Below, in pieces: positions 7,503 through 13,852 of a stretch of 19,435 bases of DNA. Numbering within the stretch: position 1 is the first letter of the stretch; every line of letters begins with the position of its first letter. The notes under the pieces were generated by a model. It was not told where the DNA came from and did no database searches. It was given only the letters and a program-made list of their open reading frames with translations. A program made the position numbers and the translations under genes. The DNA comes from an uncultured beta proteobacterium. GTDB lineage: Bacteria > Pseudomonadota > Gammaproteobacteria > Burkholderiales > SG8-39. The DNA lies in the NCBI GenBank assembly GCA_902826155.1, contig CADEDU010000004.1, positions 1 to 19,435 of the forward strand, in the 5' to 3' direction.

Positions 7503-8268
7503 GAAACCGCACCACCGGATCCAGCACCGCATCGGGTGCCTCGACCACGGCCATGTGCTTGAGCCCGGGAACGACATGCGCCTGTCCGGCTCGCGCTTGG
7601 GCTGCGATTCTCTGCGCCATCTCAGGTGTCGAACCGACATCGTGTTCAGCTGTGATCGCCAGCAGCGGCGATTGGATGCGTGACTCGATGCCGTCAATCG
7701 CGTTGTCGGCGGTCGCGAAGAACCGGTACGCGGCCGGGTAGCCCGGCGCTGTGTTGGCCAGCAACGTAGCGCGTGTTCGGGCGATCACCTCCGGGCGCTG
7801 CACGATGAACGCCGGCGTGAACCAGCGCTCGATCGCGGCGTCGAGGGTGGCGGCGACACCGTGCGATTCGAGTTGCTGCAGTCGGGTGGCGATGGCCCGT
7901 CGTTGCGCATCGCTGCGCGGTGCGATGCTGCACAAGACGACGACCCGATCGACTCGCTTTGGATCGCTGACCGCAAAGCCGCGCGCGATGATGCCGCCGA
8001 GCGAAAAGCCGAGCACGTGTGCACGCTCGACTGCGATTGCGTCCATCAGTGCGCGCAATTGGTCAGTGAAATCGTTCAGCGTGACGGTCGCGCCGACTGC
8101 GGGCGTTGCACCGTGACCGATCAGGTCGTAGCGAATGACGCTGAAGTGTTGTTCGAGCGTGGGCAATGCCGGCGTCCACATCGTGTGATCGAGGCCGACG
8201 CCATGAATCAGCACGAGGGCAGGTCCGCTGCCGCTCACCGTATAGCGGGTGCCGAAGCGCGACGCCAT
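7483..8268 (-). CDS. Alpha/beta hydrolase, 3-oxoadipate enol-lactonase-like
   Basis: A 261-residue alpha/beta-hydrolase. The oxyanion strand LVLIHGVGLDHTMW (18-31) is followed by the nucleophile elbow GFSLGG with Ser89, then the acid Asp210 in TAEHDVGST and the base His238 in GLKHMAVVEAP, a complete triad in the right order and spacing. The overall look resembles PcaD-type enol-lactonases, but esterases of this shape are common, so the substrate is open. ATG at 8268 has GGAG 5 nt upstream, inside the end of the receptor gene; a GTG at 8274 that overlaps the receptor stop (GTGA) is the alternative start. Either way translation is coupled to the Bug receptor, suggesting the two handle the same compound. 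Confidence 0.85.
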   Translation of the reverse strand: MASRFGTRYTVSGSGPALVLIHGVGLDHTMWTPALPTLEQHFSVIRYDLIGHGATPAVGATVTLNDFTDQLRALMDAIAVERAHVLGFSLGGIIARGFAVSDPKRVDRVVVLCSIAPRSDAQRRAIATRLQQLESHGVAATLDAAIERWFTPAFIVQRPEVIARTRATLLANTAPGYPAAYRFFATADNAIDGIESRIQSPLLAITAEHDVGSTPEMAQRIAAQARAGQAHVVPGLKHMAVVEAPDAVLDPVVRFLNRPIA

Positions 8269-8270
8269 CG

Positions 8271-9260
8271 TCACTCCGGCTTGAGGCCGATCTCACCGAT
8301 GAGTTTTCCCCAGCGAACGATCTCGCGGGAGATGAAGGCGCGAAACTCGGCAGGCGTGCTGGGTCTGGGTGCAACACCGGTGCCCATGAATCGCTCGCGC
8401 AGATCGGCATCGTTCAGCACCTGCACGACGTCGGCGTTGATCTGCGCAACCAACGCGTCGGAGGTCTTGCCCGGTGCCAGCAGGCCGTACCAGAAATCCA
8501 TGTCGTAGCCGGGCAGGCCAGCGGATTCCTCGACGGTCGGCACCTCGGGTACCGCCGGCCAGCGTTTGCCGGTCGAGATGGCCAAGCCCTGCACCTTGCC
8601 GGACTTGGCGAGCGGAAGGCCCTGCGCGATCGCCGAGAAATAGAACGCGATCGTGCCGTTGGCGACATCGGCCGTGGCTTGGGGCCCCCCTTTGTAGGGA
8701 ACATGCACGAGGTTCGCGCCGGACATCGACTTGAGCAACTCGCCCGCCAGGTGTGAGGGCGAGGCGTTGCCGACCGAACCGAAACTGAATCCTGCCGACG
8801 TGCGCTTCGACAACTCGACGAGCTCGCGCACCGACTTCACCCCGAGTGCCGGATTGACGAGCATGAGCATCGGCGACGCACCCACCTGCGTGATCGGTGC
8901 AAAGTCGCGCTCGGTGTCGTACGGCAGCTTGCGATAGAGCTTCGGGTTGCTCGCGTGATTGCTGAGCGTGAGCAGCAGGGTGTAGCCATCCGGCGGGGCG
9001 AGCGCGACGATCTCAGAGCCGATGATCGAGGCACCGCCGGGGCGGTTGTCGACTACGACGGGCTGGTTCCATTTGCGCGCGAGCCGATCAGCGACCAGAC
9101 GCGTAATCACGTCGGTGCCGCTTCCAGGCGGGAACGGAACCACGATCCGCACCGGCTTCACCGGGAAGTCGGCGGCCGCCGTGGTCGCGGCGAAGACCAG
9201 CAAGGCGACAGTCGCGAGGGCGCGACGCGCGAATTCGAGCGGGCGAAGGAAACGAGGCAT
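8271..9260 (-). CDS. Bug/TctC-family periplasmic solute receptor (1 of 3)
   Basis: A 329-residue extracytoplasmic receptor of the tripartite tricarboxylate transporter family. A Sec signal peptide occupies about residues 1-30 (twin arginine-like RR, then LATVALLVFAATTAAA) and the mature part starts near DFPVKPVRIVVPFPPGSGTD, the family's first strand and ligand loop. Other signatures are PVVVDNRPGGASIIG, PPDGYTLLL, YDTERDFAPITQVG and VPYKGGPQA. Bug receptors bind carboxylates or amides; many have no membrane partner nearby, as here. The stop at 8271-8273 abuts the hydrolase start, so the pair forms an operon. The ATG at 9260 has no strong ribosome site. Confidence 0.9.
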   Translation of the reverse strand: MPRFLRPLEFARRALATVALLVFAATTAAADFPVKPVRIVVPFPPGSGTDVITRLVADRLARKWNQPVVVDNRPGGASIIGSEIVALAPPDGYTLLLTLSNHASNPKLYRKLPYDTERDFAPITQVGASPMLMLVNPALGVKSVRELVELSKRTSAGFSFGSVGNASPSHLAGELLKSMSGANLVHVPYKGGPQATADVANGTIAFYFSAIAQGLPLAKSGKVQGLAISTGKRWPAVPEVPTVEESAGLPGYDMDFWYGLLAPGKTSDALVAQINADVVQVLNDADLRERFMGTGVAPRPSTPAEFRAFISREIVRWGKLIGEIGLKPE

Positions 9261-9352
9261 GGGTTCGGGGCCGGGAAGAGCGACCCGCGAATTCTACGGG
9301 TGACTGATGAGCGCGGGCGTTCGACCTTCGCGCGCGACAGAGATCAAGGACC

Positions 9353-10351
9353 TTAGTCGATCTTGAGGCCGGCTTCGCGAATGAAGCGGCCCCATTTCGC
9401 ATGCTCGGCTTTGATATGTGCGACAAACGCGGTCGGGGTGTCATTCGTGTAGGGAATCCAGCCCAGCTGTTGCACCGTATCGCGCCCCTCACGCATGGCC
9501 ATGATCTTGCCGATCTCACTTGCCAGGCGCTCCACGACCGCGGATGGCGTTCCCGCCGGCGCCCAGAGGCCGGCCCAGGTCTCGTACACGAACTCGGACA
9601 GACCCGCTTCGGCAAAGGTCGGCACGTCCGGTATCTGCGGCATGCGTTTCTCGCCCGAGACGGCAAGCATGCGCAACTTGCCTGCCTTGACATGCGGAAC
9701 CGTGACGCCGATGCCATCGATTGTGTAGGTGACCCGTCCTGCCACCAACTCGGCGACCGCGAAATTGCCCGCTTGGAACGGAACCAGCGTTACATCGATG
9801 CCAGCAGCTCGCCGAAACAGCTCCGCGGCCATATACGGAGGCGTCCCTACGAAGACGGTGCCGCTCGTTAACGTGCCGGGCTTAGCTTTTGCGAGCCTGA
9901 GCAGATCTCCGACCGAGTGCGTTGGCGTGTCCACGTTGACCGCGAGTACCAGAGGCCCAGATAGAATACGTGCGATCGGCGCAAAGTCATTGAGCGCGTC
10001 ATAACCGGGCTTGGCATACAGAAACGGATTGAATGCGACATATCCTTGATGAACATAGGCGATCGTGTAGCCGTCGGCGGGACTCTTCGCGGCCGCGGTG
10101 GTGCCGATTATTCCGCCAGCGCCCGCGCGATTCTCGACAATGATCGGCTGGTTTAAAGCCGGGGATAGCCGATCGGCGAGCCAGCGCGAGGTGTAGTCCG
10201 GTGGACTGCCGGCCGGAGCCGGAACGATCAATCGGATCGGCTTGGAAGGGTAGGGCTGAGCGTGAACCGTTCCTGCGAAAGCGACAATGGCCAAGCTGGC
10301 TCCGAGCGCAATGCGCCGCAGCAATCTGTCGAACGGGTAGATCGAGGGCAT
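9353..10351 (-). CDS. Bug/TctC-family periplasmic solute receptor (2 of 3)
   Basis: A 332-residue receptor with a Sec signal peptide (RRIALGASLAIVAFAGTVHA, cleavage near residue 31-32) and the family pattern QPYPSKPIRLIVPAPAGSPP, QPIIVENRAGAGGIIG, SPADGYTIAYV, DALNDFAPIARI. The ligand loop reads PAPAGSPPD instead of the PFPPGSGTD of its neighbour, and VTLVPFQAGNFA replaces the usual VPYKG segment, so the two tandem receptors should bind different ligands and are not a recent duplication. The start is firm: AGGAGG stands 7 nt before the ATG. There is a 92-bp gap to the next receptor downstream; no terminator is evident, so joint transcription is possible. Confidence 0.9.
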   Translation of the reverse strand: MPSIYPFDRLLRRIALGASLAIVAFAGTVHAQPYPSKPIRLIVPAPAGSPPDYTSRWLADRLSPALNQPIIVENRAGAGGIIGTTAAAKSPADGYTIAYVHQGYVAFNPFLYAKPGYDALNDFAPIARILSGPLVLAVNVDTPTHSVGDLLRLAKAKPGTLTSGTVFVGTPPYMAAELFRRAAGIDVTLVPFQAGNFAVAELVAGRVTYTIDGIGVTVPHVKAGKLRMLAVSGEKRMPQIPDVPTFAEAGLSEFVYETWAGLWAPAGTPSAVVERLASEIGKIMAMREGRDTVQQLGWIPYTNDTPTAFVAHIKAEHAKWGRFIREAGLKID

Positions 10352-10411
10352 GGCATCTCCTCCTCTCGGTTGAGCATCTTCCAGGCTTTGAGCGTTGTTT
10401 CTTTCTTCCTT

Positions 10412-10428
10412 TTGCGCGCGCAGCGCAA
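10412..10428. promoter_or_regulatory. Inverted repeat upstream of Bug receptor 2
   Basis: TTGCGC (10412-10417), 5 bases, GCGCAA (10423-10428) is a perfect dyad 60 bp upstream of the receptor start. Its size and place fit a regulator-binding site. The remaining part of the 10352-10555 gap shows no gene or clear promoter boxes. Confidence 0.3.
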
Positions 10429-10555
10429 TACGTCTTAGTAGTTACTCAGGAGTCGCCAATTTCATTGCCCCTGGGATTCAACCGGACAAATACGGACGCT
10501 CGCGGCCGATTGCACGAGGTCTTCTAGAGGGAAGGCGGGGGCTTTCCGGACAGAA

Positions 10556-10574
10556 GCGGCCCATTGCGGACCGC
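10556..10574 (-). terminator. Hairpin just downstream of tRNA-Arg
   Basis: On the minus strand GCGGTCC (10574-10568), loop GCAAT, GGGCCGC (10562-10556) forms a 7-bp stem with one G-U pair, starting 4 nt after the tRNA CCA end and followed by TTCTG. It is a plausible tRNA transcript terminator with a poor T-tract. Confidence 0.4.
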
Positions 10575-10578
10575 GGTT

Positions 10579-10653
10579 TGGTCCCCCCGACAGGAATCGA
10601 ACCTGTATCTAGCGCTTAGGAGGCGCTCGTTCTATCCATTGAACTACGGGGAG
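10579..10653 (-). tRNA. tRNA-Arg (anticodon CCT)
   Basis: A 75-nt cloverleaf with encoded CCA. On the minus strand the acceptor CTCCCCG pairs with CGGGGGG (one T-G wobble at the second pair), positions 8-9 are TA, the D stem is GTTC/GAAC, the anticodon stem is AGCGC/GCGCT around the loop CTCCTAA, and the T arm is ACAGG-TTCGATT-CCTGT, followed by discriminator A and CCA. The anticodon CCT (10618-10620) reads the AGG codon. It stands alone, with no other tRNA next to it. Confidence 0.95.
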
Positions 10654-10724
10654 CGTGGCGCGGAATCGAACGGCCGCAAGTTTCGCACAGGGCCAAGCCT
10701 TGCAGGCGTTCGATCTGCGCCAGC

Positions 10725-11732
10725 TCACCAGCGTGCGACGTCGTTGCGCAGCACGCCCACGCCTTCGACTTCGACTTCGAGCTTGTCGCCGGCGTTGAGC
10801 CAGCGGTCGCCGTCTTTACCGTACTCGGCGGCGGTGCCGTGGCCGGTGCCCGAGGCGATCATGTCGCCCGAGCGCAGTGACGCGTAGTGCGAGAGGAACG
10901 AGGCGGTCTCGGCGAACGAGTACATCAGCTCCTGCGTGTTCCAGTCCTGCCGCGTTACGCCGTTCACCCGCATCTGCACGCGAAGCTTCATCGGATCGCG
11001 CGGTTCGTCGACGACGACCCATGGACCGCACACGTTGCCGGTGTCGAAGTTCTTCTCCATCGCCCAGGAGAACGCGCCGCGATGGATCGGCGAGCCCACG
11101 CCCAGGCGCCCGTCGCGGATGCTGAGATCGTTCCACGCCGTGTAGCCCCACACCTGCACCTGCTCGGGCTTCAGGCGCGAGCCACCGGCACCGAGGATCA
11201 CCGCCACTTCCGACTCGTAGTCGTACTTCTTCGTACCCGGCGGCGGACTCACGCGTGCGTCCTGGCCCACGACTGTTTCGGGCAGCACCAGGAACCCCCA
11301 CGGCGGCAGCCCCTGGTCCTTCTCCGCCTGGATGCTCTCTGCAGTGATGTTCTTGTTGCCGGTGATCTGGCGCATCGCCGCGGCCATGTGCGAGGCCACG
11401 TTGCCGCCGAGCGCGAAGATGCGCGGATGCGGATGTGCGAGCGGAGCCGCGAGCTTGACGGAGTCGAGCGTATGCAGCGCCATGCGCTTGGGTTCGCGTT
11501 GCGCCAGCGCAAGCAGTGCATGCAGCGCTTTGCCCGCGAGCGCCCAGTTGTCGATCATCGGCAGCCAGCTTCCCGCGCCGTCGCCGCCCAGCAGTGAGCC
11601 GAGCAGCGCGGCATCGGCGGTATCGGTGGCGCGCAGCGCGCCGAGGTTCGCGGCCACGTCGAGCACTTGCGGCGTGCCCGCCACGTCGACCAGCAGGGCG
11701 GTTCGCCCGTTGTCATAGCGCAACAGTTTCAA
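10725..11732 (-). CDS. Fumarylacetoacetate hydrolase (FAH) family protein
   Basis: A 335-residue FAH-superfamily enzyme; members cleave or decarboxylate beta-diketo acids, often in aromatic catabolism. The metal site is visible as Glu173 and Glu175 in YDYESEVAVILG and Asp202 in TAWNDLSIRD; RIFALGGNVASH is the family's ligand-loop opening, and SGDMIASGTGHGTA the conserved C-terminal turn (the usual GTP.G motif reads GTGHG here). The start is a TTG at 11732, supported by AAGGAG 6 nt upstream and by the family-typical opening MKLLRYD; no ATG exists near it. It lies 120 bp downstream of Bug receptor 3 on the same strand, so the receptor probably feeds this enzyme's pathway. The substrate is unknown. 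Confidence 0.85.
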   Translation of the reverse strand: MKLLRYDNGRTALLVDVAGTPQVLDVAANLGALRATDTADAALLGSLLGGDGAGSWLPMIDNWALAGKALHALLALAQREPKRMALHTLDSVKLAAPLAHPHPRIFALGGNVASHMAAAMRQITGNKNITAESIQAEKDQGLPPWGFLVLPETVVGQDARVSPPPGTKKYDYESEVAVILGAGGSRLKPEQVQVWGYTAWNDLSIRDGRLGVGSPIHRGAFSWAMEKNFDTGNVCGPWVVVDEPRDPMKLRVQMRVNGVTRQDWNTQELMYSFAETASFLSHYASLRSGDMIASGTGHGTAAEYGKDGDRWLNAGDKLEVEVEGVGVLRNDVARW

Positions 11733-11789
11733 TTTCCTCTCCTTGCGGATTTGTTGTGGTGAATCGCAAACGACTTAATGGGTTCCAGC

Positions 11790-11840
11790 AGCGAGCGATC
11801 GGGTGCTTGCGAGCGAGCGGTCGTTTAGAGCGAGCGATCG
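11790..11840. repeat. Three copies of a 12-bp motif between Bug receptor 3 and FAH gene
   Basis: AGCGAGCGRTCG occurs at 11790-11801, 11812-11823 and 11829-11840; the first and third extend to an identical 15-mer ending GGGT. They fill most of the 120-bp gap between two co-directional genes. Each contains CGATCG or CGGTCG. They may be operator half-sites, a processing element or a decayed tandem repeat. Confidence 0.5.
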
Positions 11841-11852
11841 GGTTGTTTGGTT

Positions 11853-12866
11853 TCAATCAGGCTTGACGTTGAACTCCTTGATCACGCGTGCCCACTTGGC
11901 CCGGTCGTCGCGCACTCGCTTGGCCAGCGTTGCGGCATCGCTGGGTTCGACTTCCATGCCCTGTGCGAGCAGGCTGTCCTTCACTTCGGGCGTGCGCAGA
12001 ATGCCGGTGATCTCCTTGTTCAGTCGTTCGAGCGCGGCGGCTGGTGTGCCCGCGCGGGCGAACAGCGCGTTCCAGGCGTCGATCTCCAGCCCGGCGAATC
12101 CTTGCTCCGCCGCGGTGGGCAGCTCGGCAAGCAAAGCGGTGCGCGTGCTGCCCAGCAGCGCGATCGGCCGCAGCTTGCCGGCTCGAATCTGCGCGAACGC
12201 GCCGCCAACCGGCTCGATGCCGGCAAGGATGCGTCCGCCATACAGATCGGTCCAGATCGCCGGCTGGCCCTTATACGCGATCAGCTCGATGTCGGCGCGC
12301 GTGACCTGCTTGGCCACCAGCGCGCCGAGGTAGGCGGCGCCGGGCATGTGTCCGATCGCGCCGGTGCCGGGCTTGGTCTGCGTGGCGGCGATGAGCTCCT
12401 TGATGTCGCGCACGTTGCTCTGTGCGTTCACGGTGAGGATGAACGTTGCGCGTACCGTGTGCGTGATCGGCGCCAGATCGCGCTCCGGGTCGTAGCGCAC
12501 CCGGTTGGGGTAGAGCGTCGGTGCAATGGTGAGCGAACCCGATTGCACGTTGACGAGCGTGAGGCCGTCGGGTGGCGCATTCACTACCGACTCGACTGCG
12601 AGCATGCCGTCAGCGCCCGGTCGGTTGTCGACGAGCACCGGCTGGCCGAAGATCGGTTGCAACCGTTGAGCGATCGCACGCGAGATCAGATCGGACTGCG
12701 TACCGGGCGCCGAAGGCACGACGATGCGCACCGGGCCGCTTGGATACGAGGCCGTTTGCGCGTGCGCTGCCGAGGTTGCGCCCGCCATCGCTAGCAGCAC
12801 CCCGATCATCGTGGCGATTGCGGTCGCAAGCGCGCGGACGTGCAGTCCGACGTAGGTCGTGCGCAT
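11853..12866 (-). CDS. Bug/TctC-family periplasmic solute receptor (3 of 3)
   Basis: A 337-residue receptor. The signal peptide runs to about residue 36 (LATAIATMIGVLLAMAGATSAAHA, then QTASYPSGPVRIVVPSAPG). Family strands follow: QPVLVDNRPGADGMLA, PPDGLTLVN, YDPERDLAPITHT, and IELIAYKGQPA in place of the usual VPYKG. ATG at 12866 has AGGAGAGG just upstream and the signal peptide follows directly, so the frame's open extension to 13235 is not part of the gene. Probable operon with the FAH-family gene downstream. Divergent from the expansin gene across 163 bp. Confidence 0.9.
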   Translation of the reverse strand: MRTTYVGLHVRALATAIATMIGVLLAMAGATSAAHAQTASYPSGPVRIVVPSAPGTQSDLISRAIAQRLQPIFGQPVLVDNRPGADGMLAVESVVNAPPDGLTLVNVQSGSLTIAPTLYPNRVRYDPERDLAPITHTVRATFILTVNAQSNVRDIKELIAATQTKPGTGAIGHMPGAAYLGALVAKQVTRADIELIAYKGQPAIWTDLYGGRILAGIEPVGGAFAQIRAGKLRPIALLGSTRTALLAELPTAAEQGFAGLEIDAWNALFARAGTPAAALERLNKEITGILRTPEVKDSLLAQGMEVEPSDAATLAKRVRDDRAKWARVIKEFNVKPD

Positions 12867-13029
12867 GGGTTCCTCTCCTTTACCTCGCACAGTCCTGGAC
12901 AAGCGCCCGCGATCGATCGAAGGCAGGCATGGTCGTGCGAGTGGCGTTGTGTTCGCGCGGCGGGATCGCTGTAATGCCGCGCATCGCGTTGCGGACGCGG
13001 TGCTTCCCCTCGACTCGAACGGGATAAGT

Positions 13030-13845
13030 ATGACGCGGCTTGCTCGTCCTGGCATATCGCCGGGCATTGTTCTGGTGACCGTTGCGCTGACCACGGCGCT
13101 TGCGGGTTGCCTGGGGGGCGGTGGTGGCGGTTCCGATGGCGGATCGGCGGGCGGCAGCACTGCGACCGCCACCGACAACAACGGAACGACCACTTCCACC
13201 AACACCACCAACACGCCCGGCACGCCGACCAACACTACGCTTCAACCGCTCGGCGTGACGCGCACGGGCGAGGCCACGTACTACGCGGCGACCGGCGATG
13301 GCGCCTGCTCGTTCGGCCCGAGTCCGAGCGATCTGATGGTCGCGGCCATGAATCAGACCGACTACGCGGGCAGTGCGGCGTGCGGGGCCTTTGTGCGTCT
13401 CACCGGACCCAACGGCACGATCGTCGTGCGGATCGTCGACAAGTGCCCCGAGTGCAAACCCGGCGACATCGACCTGAGCGCGCAGGCCTTCGCGATGATC
13501 GCCAACCCGGCCGCGGGGCGCGTGCCGATCAGCTGGCAGCTGGTGGCCGGTGATGTGCAAGGCCCGGTGACGTACAAGTACAAGGAAGGCAGCCATCAGT
13601 TCTGGCAGGCCATCCTGGTGCGCAATCATCGCGTGCCCGTTGCCAAGCTCGAGATCCTGCCCAACGGTGCCACTACCTGGATCACCTTGAGCCGCGCCGA
13701 TTACAACTACTTCATCCATCCGGCCACCGTGCCGAACGCGCCGATGCAGGTGCGCGTGACCGCCGTCACCGGCGCCACCGTGCAGAACATGCTGCCCGCG
13801 CCGCAAAGCGGCGTTGAAGTCGGCGGGACGGCACAGTTTCCGTAG
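13030..13845 (+). CDS. Bacterial expansin (EXLX1-like), lipoprotein-anchored
   Basis: A 271-residue expansin. Expansins loosen plant cell walls or cellulose without hydrolysis. Residues 1-27 form a lipoprotein signal with lipobox LAGC (Cys27; next residue Leu, which favours the outer membrane). A Gly-rich then Ser/Thr/Asn-rich linker runs to about 75. Domain D1, the six-stranded double-psi barrel, spans about 79-176: EATYY (Thr83), IVDKCPECKPGDIDLS with Asp137 and Asp148, matching Thr12, Asp71 and Asp82 of Bacillus EXLX1. Domain D2 (CBM63) spans about 179-257: VTYKYKEGSHQFWQAILVRN. The cellulose-binding aromatics are Phe191, Trp192 and Tyr225, so the first Trp of EXLX1 is Phe here. Four cysteines (93, 118, 139, 142) may form disulfides. 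ATG at 13030 is set by the signal peptide; its ribosome site (GGGATAAGT) is weak. It ends 7 bp from the convergent AhpD-like gene. Confidence 0.88.
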   Translation: MTRLARPGISPGIVLVTVALTTALAGCLGGGGGGSDGGSAGGSTATATDNNGTTTSTNTTNTPGTPTNTTLQPLGVTRTGEATYYAATGDGACSFGPSPSDLMVAAMNQTDYAGSAACGAFVRLTGPNGTIVVRIVDKCPECKPGDIDLSAQAFAMIANPAAGRVPISWQLVAGDVQGPVTYKYKEGSHQFWQAILVRNHRVPVAKLEILPNGATTWITLSRADYNYFIHPATVPNAPMQVRVTAVTGATVQNMLPAPQSGVEVGGTAQFP

Positions 13846-13852
13846 ACGGGGA

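Noticed and set aside
10395..10887. Plus-strand proteins with SPRQESNLY or PTGIEPVSSA strings
   Set aside because: These are the well-known false translations of the antisense strand of tRNA genes; they lie over tRNA-Arg.
12884..12941. CTCGCAC / GTGCGAG inverted repeat in the receptor/expansin divergent gap
   Set aside because: Seven-base arms are 44 bases apart; too weak to call in GC-rich DNA.
12867..13235. N-terminal extension of Bug receptor 3 into the expansin gene
   Set aside because: The signal peptide and ribosome site set the start at 12866; the extension is antisense to expansin coding sequence.
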